DNA of 64,000 nt from DASYLJ01 sp964404165. GTDB lineage: Bacteria; Desulfobacterota; Binatia; DP-6. Position 1 is the stretch's first letter, and the number at the start of each line of letters is the position of its first letter. The DNA is taken from the NCBI GenBank assembly GCA_964404165.1, contig CAYOIZ010000024.1, positions 1-64,000 on the forward strand, read 5' to 3'. The translations under genes were made by a program, and so were the position numbers. The notes below the pieces were generated by a model. It was not told the DNA's origin, ran no database searches, and worked only from the letters and a program-made list of their open reading frames with translations. This document shows, piece after piece, positions 28,202 through 35,490 of this stretch.

Positions 28202-30630
28202 CGTTTCTCTCCCGATGGGGCTTCAGGCTTGTCATTCTGCGTATTCTGCGAATTGTGCGCGAAGGGATTGACCTCGAAGCGTGGGCTCAACTTCCGCCCG
28301 GGACCGCTCCGGGACTGCTCAGGAGCGCTGCGCAGATATCCGTGGCGAATCAACAGATCGAGTGGTGGCTCAAGCGCCTCCACCCGCTTGAAATGAGACC
28401 GCATCTCATCGAACAGCTCCTTCTTGCTGAACTGTGCGCTGCTTTTGCGGCGAATCCACTTCAGGACCCTCCGGGCCCCGTCGAGCTGCTCATCAGCTCC
28501 CATCATTTCGTGCGCAGCGAGCGCGTGTTCGATCAGATACCGGCCAATGGCCCAAGCGTCCCGCATCGTCTCGAGGTTGATCAGGCGCTCGATGTTGTTC
28601 GAGTAGGTGAGCAGGTGAAGAATGCCTGCAATCCGTGCGACGCGGCTTGGGTGCTTGTTGCTCCATTCCCGAAGGCCCGCCAGCCGCTCTCCGTCCCGCA
28701 TGGCGAGTTCGATCGCATCGTGCTGAGCCTTCCAATGGGCCAGCGCATGGTGGTCGAAGCGCAGGAAACACACCGCATCGGGATCATCCGGCTTTGTGTG
28801 GCCGAGGATGCCGTGGATGTGCGCTTCCCACGCCTTCCGGAATGCGCTGTTCGGCTTGCCGTCCTTGTAAAGCCGCTGCCCAACGAGCGAGTGAGGTACG
28901 GTGAACAGAAATCGCGCGACAAGCCCGCGGTGAATGAACTCTGGGTGGTCGCGAAACCCTTGCAGAATGATCGGTTGCGGCGTCAATAGGATGGAGAGTT
29001 CGGGCTGGCGCACATCGACTGGCGCGCGGCCCACGCGCTGCGTCCTGATGTGGCCCCCATCGTAGGCCGCTAGCACCGTGTCCAACTGCGCCCCGCCGTC
29101 TTTCGAGTACCGGCCGGCCGCGATCTCGAAAACCGCACCAGCTTCTTCGCTCGCCATGCAGATCGCGCCCTGCTGCTCTTCGAGCAGCATCTCCAGTTTC
29201 TCTGGGGTGGTATTGCTGACGAGGAACGTCGGAAGGGGAGGCACCTGGGTCAGCTTCTCCGCAAGTTCAGTGGCCTCCGAGGCTGCCTGCTCCCGATCTG
29301 CTGCCACCCTGTCTTGTGCAGCCCGCTTGCGCAGGTACTTCAGCCGCTCTTCGTCTTGGAGACGTTGCTCGATCGCAGCCCCGATTGACGGGGATTCCTC
29401 GGCGCGTCGCTTCGCCTCCCAGGATTCGAGAGGTGCGAGCGGCTCGCGAAGCGCCGCCTTCTTTCGCTCCCCCGACCCGGCGACAGCGGCGATGTACAGG
29501 TTGAGCGACTCGCTATGCGTCTCGCCAATCTGCACCCGGAAACGTCGGGCCGCCGCCGCGCCGGCAACCCCGAGGCCAAGCACGGCCACCAAGTCCACCG
29601 GCACCTGCGAGATCGCCGCCACGTCACGCGCCAGGTTGCCGAGGACCGGCGGAAGTGTGTCGATCGGGAACGGCGGTACCGCGATGCCTTCCAAGGGGGT
29701 CAGCGGCTCCCAAGCGGGTTCCTCGTCTTCTCCCGCAGAATACGCAGAATACGCAGAATTGCTGTGAGGCAACCATGCGCACAGCTTCTCAACGACCTCC
29801 TTGCCCAAAAACTTCTCCGCGGTCGGGCCGCCGGTGGCTGCCTTCCCCGCGCGCAACGTGGTGGCCGTCGCGCGCGCTGTAGTCCCACGTTCACGCCACT
29901 CTTCGTCCCCGGCAACGCGCGCACCCTGCGCGACCAGCGTTGCCACCCGCTCCTTGTCCGCACCCCTGCGTAGGAGAAGGCCCGCCAATGCGTTCGCCGT
30001 GTCGTGTCGAGTTCCGGACGCCTTGGGCCAGGATCGGGCAACAAGGGTCGCTGCGGCGAGCCATGATACGTGATGCAGGAGGTCGGCAGCCCCGACCGAG
30101 GCGGGCTCGCCATCTTCCGCGTACTCGACCGTCTCGGCAGTGTCGGGGTGCAGGCTGCCGGGGAACATGGTCTGCGCGCCCGCCGAACGGATTTCGACGA
30201 GCATCTGTTTCTTCTCGCCGCCGTTGGCCGACCGCGATGTGTCGGCAACCCTCTTGATGTCGTGGAACTTCGTCGTCTTGATCGGCATGTCAACGACGAA
30301 TTCCCAATGCGATTCTCGCGCGGAGCGTCGGCCGAATCGGCTCGATGTCGGCGGCAGGAAGATCGGCGCAAGGGCGATGGCCTCAGGCGTATCGAGATCT
30401 ACGTCGACGAGCCCGCCGCTAGCCTCACCGAGCGCGATGCCGATGCCGGTTACACCCGGTCCGAACTCGGCTTTAAGGTCGGCCGGCGCAAGACGGAGGT
30501 CCGGCCAGGTGGCCCGGTTGCAGCGCTTCGCGCTGTCCCAGGGCACCTTGCCCTTCAAAGGGATCACCGTGAATCCCCGCCGGAGATACATGTGCGCGCA
30601 GGCGATGAGGTCGCGCGGCGGCGGCGTCAT
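28189..30630 (-). CDS. Bifunctional primase/polymerase-DUF3987 replication protein
   Basis: An 813-aa product from ATG 30630, which overlaps the upstream stop (ATGA); the longer frame upstream is discounted. The N-terminal prim-pol domain (about 1-170) has RRGFTVIPLKGKVPW and the acidic catalytic LVDVDLDTPEA. A DUF3987-type helicase/primase-associated domain lies in the second half, from TLPPVLGNLARDVAAISQVP through AVAGSGERKKAALREPLAPLE. The family drives replication initiation in satellites and ICEs. The linker codes NSAYSAYSA and the C-terminus NSQNTQND; these are translations of 9-bp iteron-like repeats. Confidence 0.83.
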   Translation of the reverse strand: MTPPPRDLIACAHMYLRRGFTVIPLKGKVPWDSAKRCNRATWPDLRLAPADLKAEFGPGVTGIGIALGEASGGLVDVDLDTPEAIALAPIFLPPTSSRFGRRSARESHWEFVVDMPIKTTKFHDIKRVADTSRSANGGEKKQMLVEIRSAGAQTMFPGSLHPDTAETVEYAEDGEPASVGAADLLHHVSWLAAATLVARSWPKASGTRHDTANALAGLLLRRGADKERVATLVAQGARVAGDEEWRERGTTARATATTLRAGKAATGGPTAEKFLGKEVVEKLCAWLPHSNSAYSAYSAGEDEEPAWEPLTPLEGIAVPPFPIDTLPPVLGNLARDVAAISQVPVDLVAVLGLGVAGAAAARRFRVQIGETHSESLNLYIAAVAGSGERKKAALREPLAPLESWEAKRRAEESPSIGAAIEQRLQDEERLKYLRKRAAQDRVAADREQAASEATELAEKLTQVPPLPTFLVSNTTPEKLEMLLEEQQGAICMASEEAGAVFEIAAGRYSKDGGAQLDTVLAAYDGGHIRTQRVGRAPVDVRQPELSILLTPQPIILQGFRDHPEFIHRGLVARFLFTVPHSLVGQRLYKDGKPNSAFRKAWEAHIHGILGHTKPDDPDAVCFLRFDHHALAHWKAQHDAIELAMRDGERLAGLREWSNKHPSRVARIAGILHLLTYSNNIERLINLETMRDAWAIGRYLIEHALAAHEMMGADEQLDGARRVLKWIRRKSSAQFSKKELFDEMRSHFKRVEALEPPLDLLIRHGYLRSAPEQSRSGPGRKLSPRFEVNPFAHNSQNTQNDKPEAPSGEKRWTA
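28233..28259. repeat. Iteron-like 9-mers at the 3' end of the primase gene
   Basis: Three adjacent units of the type TATTCTGCG (second unit exact, first CATTCTGCG, third AATTGTGCG with two changes). They are the reverse complement of the 9-mers at 29734-29760 and therefore face them across 1.5 kb. Confidence 0.6.
29734..29760. repeat. Iteron-like 9-mers inside the primase gene
   Basis: Three tandem units CGCAGAATA, CGCAGAATA, CGCAGAATT, located in the linker of the primase gene and coding SAY repeats. Because 9-bp units keep the reading frame, they can persist in coding sequence. Such units in plasmid and element replication genes can be binding sites for the initiator. Confidence 0.65.
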
Positions 30631-30977
30631 TTTCGGACGCCCAGGTCTCTCCCGCCCTTGCCGCCCTGACGCGGTTTCGGAGCACCCCCTCGCACCAGGC
30701 GTAGGAGAGCCCGTGCGACTTCGGGAATCAGATCGGCGCGGACGTATTTCCACGCCTCACCCTCTCGTCCCTTCGCCCGGGCAACCCCTTGAGCGTTATT
30801 GCCACCATGGTTGACGCTCTGAAAGCGTGCGTCTCGCTGAGCCAGGCGGTAGGCTCCGGGCGCGCCTACACCGTCGAGATGGCGGCGCGAGTGCTGGCTC
30901 TCGAGCATGGAGCCGGAGCACTCGACGGTATCGCGACCAGGCTGCACCAGGTGGATCTCCTCCAGGTAAGAGATCAT
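30627..30977 (-). CDS. 116-aa element protein, unknown function
   Basis: ATG 30977 overlaps the stop of the HTH gene upstream (ATGA) and its stop overlaps the primase ATG, so it is embedded in the coupled operon. The N-terminus MISYLEEIHLVQPGRDTVEC is ordinary, the middle is polar, and the C-terminus is basic (PKPRQGGKGGRDLGVRK), which could bind nucleic acid. No family recognised. The evidence for it is the pair of 4-bp overlaps rather than homology. Confidence 0.55.
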   Translation of the reverse strand: MISYLEEIHLVQPGRDTVECSGSMLESQHSRRHLDGVGAPGAYRLAQRDARFQSVNHGGNNAQGVARAKGREGEAWKYVRADLIPEVARALLRLVRGGAPKPRQGGKGGRDLGVRK

Positions 30978-31204
30978 CGCTCTTTGCCGCGGCTGGAAGA
31001 CGACGACGTATCACCGCGTTCCTCCTCGTCGGCCGCCTGCCACCCGAGTAGCTTTCGCGCGCGGCTGATCTCCGAGGACGAGAATCGACGCCAGCCGCGG
31101 AAGTCACGCACGCACCGAAACACCCCGAGGTCGGCGAGGCGGCGGGCGGTCTGGGGATTCACCCCCACGGCCTCGGCAAACGCCTTGATTCCGATAGGCT
31201 TCAC
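30974..31204 (-). CDS. Small MerR/AlpA-like HTH regulator
   Basis: A 76-aa product from GTG 31204. It is a helix-turn-helix (IGIKAFAEAVGVNPQTARRLADLGVFRC) with a wing (RDFRGWRRFSSSEISRARKLLG) and an acidic/Ser-rich tail. First gene of the coupled six-gene operon. An imperfect inverted repeat touches its start codon and could be its own operator. It likely regulates the replication operon. Confidence 0.75.
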   Translation of the reverse strand: MKPIGIKAFAEAVGVNPQTARRLADLGVFRCVRDFRGWRRFSSSEISRARKLLGWQAADEEERGDTSSSSSRGKER

Positions 31205-31229
31205 GAGGGTTGTGTATGATCACACCCTC
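31205..31229. promoter_or_regulatory. Inverted repeat at the start of the replication operon
   Basis: GAGGGT (31205-31210) and ACCCTC (31224-31229) form the arms of a 25-bp repeat, with further partial symmetry inside (GTGT ... CACA). It lies immediately upstream of the HTH GTG start and is a candidate autoregulatory site. Confidence 0.5.
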
Positions 31230-31290
31230 GGCTGCGGTCGTACCCCGAGAATCTACAGAGCGAGTAGTGAACGGCTGCAATCTCGGGGGG

Positions 31291-32109
31291 TCATAGACTC
31301 GTCCGTGGAGGCCGCTCGCATCGAAGACGAACGTGTTCTTCGGTTACGGCGCCGTACCGTTTCGGATCCCAGGCCGCGAGTATGCTGGCAGTTCGGCGAT
31401 AGGACTTCCCCTTACTGTAGCCCAAATGTAAGAAAACCGCCGCGAGTTCTCGAACTTTACGCGAGCTGGTTGGATCTCGCGTTTTGCGTGCGAGAGCGCC
31501 CATATCCAACGATTCTATCAGCGCGCGATAGGATGACAGCGTTTCGATCTGCGCCGACACCTCTCGATGGAGAACGGCGATGGTGTCCTTGGACAAGCCC
31601 ACACGTTCCGCCTGTCTCTCGAACGATTTGAGGCTACGGATCCGATTCCCGACGGACGGCATCGAGTTGACGATGAGACGAATCACCTCTACGTCGAGCC
31701 TCCCCAGGATGCCGAGAATATCGCGCACAGTTGCTCGATACTGGTAGTCGGTCGCGAGTTCGACGGCCATCGCCTCGAACTGTGATTCAACTCGTTGCCG
31801 GCTCGCGTTCCAATCTTCGTATGCGTGCCCCAAATCGATGCGCAGCATATCGAGCACCGCTTCTACGAGCTCGATCCGGGCCCCAACCTGTTGGTGCGCG
31901 GAGCCCTCGCCTGTCTCGCTGGGAATGCGCCTGGCGGGTGCATGTGATAGCAAATTGGCGAGGGTCTGACGGAGGAGAAGACGCGCTTCGACCTCTAGGC
32001 TTCCTGGGAGCCACTGGTACAGCGCCAAGCGATTGGAAGGCGGTCGCGGCTTGGATGCATTATCCTGCCTGTTTGCACCCTTTTCTGGTCGCTTGTTGCC
32101 TTTCGCCAC
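31291..32109 (-). CDS. 272-aa element protein, unknown function
   Basis: A soluble protein with a basic, low-complexity N-terminus (MAKGNKRPEKGANRQDNASK) and then largely helical sequence (LVEAVLDMLRIDLGHAYEDWNASRQRVESQFEAMAVEL, IRSLKSFERQAERVGLSKDTIAVLHREV). The C-terminus is basic. No family recognised. It lies 87 bp upstream of the HTH gene on the same strand and is divergent from the Cys/His protein at 32366. A DNA-binding or partition role is possible but not shown. Confidence 0.6.
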   Translation of the reverse strand: MAKGNKRPEKGANRQDNASKPRPPSNRLALYQWLPGSLEVEARLLLRQTLANLLSHAPARRIPSETGEGSAHQQVGARIELVEAVLDMLRIDLGHAYEDWNASRQRVESQFEAMAVELATDYQYRATVRDILGILGRLDVEVIRLIVNSMPSVGNRIRSLKSFERQAERVGLSKDTIAVLHREVSAQIETLSSYRALIESLDMGALARKTRDPTSSRKVRELAAVFLHLGYSKGKSYRRTASILAAWDPKRYGAVTEEHVRLRCERPPRTSL

Positions 32110-32365
32110 GTCGTACCTCCAGGGTGAGGGACCCCACGGTAAGAACGAGCGGATAGGCGGTGGGAAGCCCTCTTCGGGCCGCGAACCCTATCCCGCACCT
32201 TCGATCGATGACAGGCCATCCTCCTCTCCCAGCCTGCTCTGGCGACGATTGATGAGACGCTTCAGCCCGCGATCACCCATTGAGCCGAGGCCCATGGAAC
32301 AGCTCTCTGCACGATCCCCTTGGACCAGTTGCGCATGGATGCTCTCTCCACAATGATCCGGCTCC
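32110..32365. other. Divergent intergenic region
   Basis: 256 bp between two divergent element genes. No clear promoter, repeat or small gene seen. Confidence 0.5.
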
Positions 32366-33010
32366 ATGGCGGAGGATGAGGATGACGGTCTCGTAAAGAC
32401 GCCCTTCGGAGAGGCGCGGCGATGCCGCGCTAAAAGTCGCCGTTCCGGGCTTCAGTGTCGCAAACCAGCCCGAAGGAATTTCGAGGTGTGCTCGATGCAC
32501 GGCGCCGGCTGCGAAAAGCGAGAGCGGGCGGGCGTCCGCAAGAACCCCCGGCTCGCTCCCCTTCGCACCGGAGCCCGGGCCAAGGCGGCAACGCTGCTCG
32601 AGGCGACGCGAACGGCCAAGTCGCTGCTTCAGCGGGAGCAGGAGCATCTCGAGAACCTATCAAGCCTTCGCGATCTCAATAGGTTGTTGGCGCGTGCGTG
32701 GGCAATTTCCGATTGCTTGACTGACCGTGAAGGCACCCCGGATCGTGCGCACGATCAGGGAGCAGAGACAGCGGCGCTACTCGGCTCCGTTCGGCTCATA
32801 GGAGAGACACTTGAGCGAGTAAGCCGCCTCGAAGGTCTGTGCAGCATGAGCGCAGCGAATCTCGATGTCCTCGCCGTAGGCATGAACAAGATTCTTCGTC
32901 GGTTCGTGCCGCGGGACCAGTCAAAGGAAGTAGTCATTGAGATCGGGGCAGCCGTGGACGCCGCATTTGGGAGTCCAATGGTTCGTGTGACCGGACCCTA
33001 TAGGTCGTGA
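32366..33010 (+). CDS. Cys/His-motif element protein (HGG-type, terminase-associated family)
   Basis: A 214-aa protein. Residues about 18-50 carry RRCRAKSRRSGLQCRKPARRN followed by CSMHGAG, the C-x-A-K ... G-x-x-C-x-x-P-A ... C-x-x-HGG pattern found in small phage/mobile-element proteins, sometimes annotated as HGGxSTG motif or terminase small-subunit-like. The remainder is helical with a leucine-rich stretch (LLQREQEHLENLSSLRDLNRLLARAW). Without a large terminase nearby, packaging cannot be claimed. It may bind DNA. Confidence 0.6.
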   Translation: MAEDEDDGLVKTPFGEARRCRAKSRRSGLQCRKPARRNFEVCSMHGAGCEKRERAGVRKNPRLAPLRTGARAKAATLLEATRTAKSLLQREQEHLENLSSLRDLNRLLARAWAISDCLTDREGTPDRAHDQGAETAALLGSVRLIGETLERVSRLEGLCSMSAANLDVLAVGMNKILRRFVPRDQSKEVVIEIGAAVDAAFGSPMVRVTGPYRS

Positions 33011-33046
33011 GCCCCACCCGGCGTGACGGCCCAGCGGCACCAGCAC

Positions 33047-33988
33047 CTATGGCCAGCGAATGGCTATCGCCGTCCCGTTGATCACGATCTCTCTCGGCCG
33101 GTGCCGCCCGCTGGGGAACGCCACGTCCGCGAAGTGCAGCATCTTGTGGTGGTTTGCGCACAGAACGAGCAGGTTGTCTGGGTGATCCTGGCCTCCCCTA
33201 CCGACCGGCTCGACGTGGTGGCATTCCGCGTAGTCCTCGCCGCCAACCTTGCGGAACGTGAATCCACACAACTGGCAGCACCGCCCCCGCTCCTCCAGGA
33301 TGCGCTCCTTCAACGAGACGCTCCTCACCGTCTGGAACGTGAGTCGGACAGAGCCCGAGACCACGACAGTGCCCCCTGCCCGATCCATCAAGACTCGTTC
33401 TGCGGTCGCCAGCAGGTCGGCCCGTAAGGTCTCGCTCTTCGTCTGCGGCAGGCGGTCAGGCAACGAAGGTACCGGCAACTGCTCGGCGCTGAACAGCACC
33501 GGCTGACAATCCTCAGCGGCTTGCACCGGCGTGTGGAGGCGCGCGATCGCCAAGCCGAGGCTATGCTCCTCGACGTCCCGGCGCGCAGGCCCCTTCGCGC
33601 GAAGCCGCGCACGAAGCGCAGGGAGACGGTCGTGAAGCTGGAGCCCAGCGATTGCCCACGCCGCGTAGGACCGCACGTATTCGTCGGCGTCGGCGAGGGC
33701 AGCCTCAAGACCGTTCGCCACCTCCGACGTGCTCACCCCGAGCTTCCCAAGCGCTCGGGCTGCATACCAGCGTACGTCCGCGCGCCCATCGCGGAGTCGC
33801 TCCAGCAACGCGGGGACCGCGACCACGCCAGACTTGCGCCGGACCAGCCCCTCGATCGCCCATTCCCGCACGATCGCATCCTCGTCCGTGAGCGCGGCCA
33901 CCAGCGAGGTGTCGGCCGTCGCGCCCGTCGCCTTCATCGCCGCCAAGACGCGCTGCCGCCGCGCCTCCGGATCGACGTCTTCCGTCAT
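33047..33988 (-). CDS. HEAT-repeat HNH endonuclease
   Basis: A 313-aa product from ATG 33988 (ATG 34000 would add four residues); the longer open frame upstream covers the XRE gene antisense and is rejected. Residues about 15-150 are HEAT/PBS-lyase-type repeats (TDEDAIVREWAIEGLVRR, DGRADVRWYAARALGKLG, DADEYVRSYAAWAIAGL). The C-terminus is an HNH nuclease: CxxC at 238-241, His257/His258 in AECHHVEP, Asn272, and CxxHH at 277-281. It is divergent from an XRE regulator across a perfect palindrome. The HEAT part may recognise a protein or DNA partner; a restriction or defence role is inferred. Confidence 0.82.
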   Translation of the reverse strand: MTEDVDPEARRQRVLAAMKATGATADTSLVAALTDEDAIVREWAIEGLVRRKSGVVAVPALLERLRDGRADVRWYAARALGKLGVSTSEVANGLEAALADADEYVRSYAAWAIAGLQLHDRLPALRARLRAKGPARRDVEEHSLGLAIARLHTPVQAAEDCQPVLFSAEQLPVPSLPDRLPQTKSETLRADLLATAERVLMDRAGGTVVVSGSVRLTFQTVRSVSLKERILEERGRCCQLCGFTFRKVGGEDYAECHHVEPVGRGGQDHPDNLLVLCANHHKMLHFADVAFPSGRHRPREIVINGTAIAIRWP

Positions 33989-34010
33989 ACGCCAGACCAT
34001 GGCGCATTCG

Positions 34011-34040
34011 CGCCGACGTTTGCAATTGCAAACGTCGGCG
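34011..34040. promoter_or_regulatory. Perfect 30-bp palindrome, probable operator
   Basis: CGCCGACGTTTGCAA followed directly by its exact reverse complement TTGCAAACGTCGGCG. It lies between the divergent HEAT-HNH nuclease gene (23 bp away) and the XRE regulator gene (31 bp away). The position fits a control site bound by the XRE protein, as in controller-protein circuits of restriction-modification systems. Confidence 0.85.
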
Positions 34041-34070
34041 CCACCCAATCCTGCTACCCGCAACCGCGCC

Positions 34071-34328
34071 ATGGGGGTAGAGGTGCGGTTCCGCCGGCGG
34101 CTTCGGGCGCTGGTACTCGAGCGCTTCGGGTCGCTCGACCGCTTGTACCTCGAAACGGACTTCTCGAAGGGGCACCTCTCCCAGATTCTGACCGGGAAAC
34201 GGAGCCCGACGCTCGCCACGGTCGTGAAGCTCGCGACGTTGCTCGGCGTCGAGTTCGAGGACCTCTTCCGTGCCGAGCCGAGTGGCCGCGACCGGCCGCC
34301 CTCCCCTAAAGCCCGACCGCCGCGGTGA
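34071..34328 (+). CDS. XRE-family HTH regulator
   Basis: An 85-aa protein from ATG 34071. It has a lambda-repressor-like HTH: RRLRALVLERFGSLDRLYLE, then DFSKGHLSQILTGKRSPTLATVV, KLATLLGVEFEDLF. The C-terminal tail is short and Pro/Arg-rich. The size is like that of controller (C) proteins. It faces the HEAT-HNH gene with a 30-bp palindrome between them. Its last 23 bp overlap the 3' end of the convergent recombinase gene. A longer frame upstream is antisense to the nuclease and discounted. Confidence 0.8.
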   Translation: MGVEVRFRRRLRALVLERFGSLDRLYLETDFSKGHLSQILTGKRSPTLATVVKLATLLGVEFEDLFRAEPSGRDRPPSPKARPPR

Positions 34329-35289
34329 AGTTGACGCTCCAGCGCTCGGCCTCGCGGACGTAGCGTCGCATGACCTGCGCCGACCGCCATCCGCCGTGGC
34401 GCATGACCTCGACCTCTGGCAGCCCGCTCCGATACGCCAGCGTCGCATACGACGCCCGGAGGGAGTGTGCTCCATATTCGGAAACGTCCAAACCAAGCTC
34501 CGCCGCCACACGGCGCGCCAGCGCGTGAATCGCTCGGGCATCGAGGGGGCCGCGGACATGGCCGTGTCGGTCGACCGCTCGGAACAGGACCGCATCGGGC
34601 GTGTCCTGCGCGGGGTGATGCGCCAGCCAGGCTTCGAACGCCGCGACCGGGCACGTGTGAGGCGTCGTCCCCAGAGCGATGTCCCGTTCCTGGCCGGCGG
34701 CTTCCTGGTCGGTTTTCGCGCGGCGGATCGTGAGCAGCAGCCCGCGATCGGCCCGCTGTACATCCCCAACGCGCAGCGCCACCAGCTCGGAGCGACGCAG
34801 GCCACCGGCGGCCACCGCGACGAGCAGGATCGCGCGATCCCGGACGGCCCGCACTGAGCCTTCGCGACGCAGCCCCTCGGCCGCGTCGCGTAGTTGTTCG
34901 ATCGTGAACGCCGCCCGGCGCCGAGGCGCCGTCCCCGCGATTCGCCGAATCCCGGCCAGGACGGCGGCCACCTCGGGCGTCTTCGTCGCGACGGGATAAC
35001 GCGACGCGAGCCCGGCGCGGTAGCGGGTGATCGAGGAGGCCCGGTGGCCGGCGTCAAGACAGGCCCCGAGGTACGCAGCGATGTCCGCGGCGTCGACGGG
35101 ATGTTCGGCGCGGCCACGCGCCTGCCGCCAGGCCATGAATCGGGCAAGGTCCTTCGCGTACGCGATTCGGGTCCGGGGTGCGTGTCGGGCGGCCGCGAGC
35201 TCGACCGCCGCTTCCAGGTCGTCCAGGAAGGCGACAGTGGCCTGCGGCGTTGCGACGCTGCGAACGAGCGCGCGTCCTCGTCGTGCCAT
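34306..35289 (-). CDS. Second tyrosine recombinase (XerC/D-like)
   Basis: A 327-aa recombinase distinct from the terminal integrase. It has an N-terminal SAM-like core-binding domain (about 20-115). The catalytic set is Arg165 in GGLRRSELVAL, Lys192, His275/Arg278 in HSLRASYAT, a Trp301 in place of the usual His in HGGWRS, and Tyr310. The His-to-Trp variant is seen in some functional family members. It may belong to an older element nested inside the present one or to a dimer-resolution system. A solo IS end and a small hairpin lie just upstream of its start. Confidence 0.88.
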   Translation of the reverse strand: MARRGRALVRSVATPQATVAFLDDLEAAVELAAARHAPRTRIAYAKDLARFMAWRQARGRAEHPVDAADIAAYLGACLDAGHRASSITRYRAGLASRYPVATKTPEVAAVLAGIRRIAGTAPRRRAAFTIEQLRDAAEGLRREGSVRAVRDRAILLVAVAAGGLRRSELVALRVGDVQRADRGLLLTIRRAKTDQEAAGQERDIALGTTPHTCPVAAFEAWLAHHPAQDTPDAVLFRAVDRHGHVRGPLDARAIHALARRVAAELGLDVSEYGAHSLRASYATLAYRSGLPEVEVMRHGGWRSAQVMRRYVREAERWSVNFTAAVGL

Positions 35290-35306
35290 TCAACCCTCCC
35301 CTGACA

Positions 35307-35329
35307 GCCGCTAAGTGAACGTTAGCGGC
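35307..35329. repeat. 8-bp hairpin upstream of the second recombinase
   Basis: GCCGCTAA / TTAGCGGC with a 7-nt loop, 18 bp before the recombinase start. Its right arm overlaps the solo IS end. It could be a recombinase binding site or chance. Confidence 0.4.
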
Positions 35330-35361
35330 GTGACCTGTACGAAACCGAGGGGAACACCACA
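35323..35361. mobile_element. Solo right end of an IS3-like element
   Basis: 39 bp matching 48099-48137 with one mismatch, in the same orientation. At the other location this segment is the 3' end of the transposase remnant plus its right terminal inverted repeat. Nothing else of the IS remains here. Confidence 0.75.
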
Positions 35362-35490
35362 ATAGCGCGGCGCTTGCGGCAACACTGCAGTAGAGTCGCC
35401 ACCCGGCCCCGATGCGCTGGTGCTCGTCAGCTCTCTCACGCAGCCGCGCGCTACTCGCGCACGAAGCATCTGAGCCGGCCGCGCATACGC

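Noticed and set aside
29734..29760. Reading the 9-mers as a plain microsatellite
   Set aside because: The same 9-mers recur in reverse complement at 28233-28259, so an iteron-like role is at least as likely; kept as a finding.
32366..33010. Calling the Cys/His protein a terminase small subunit
   Set aside because: Only the short HGG-type motif matches; there is no large terminase, portal or capsid gene in the element.
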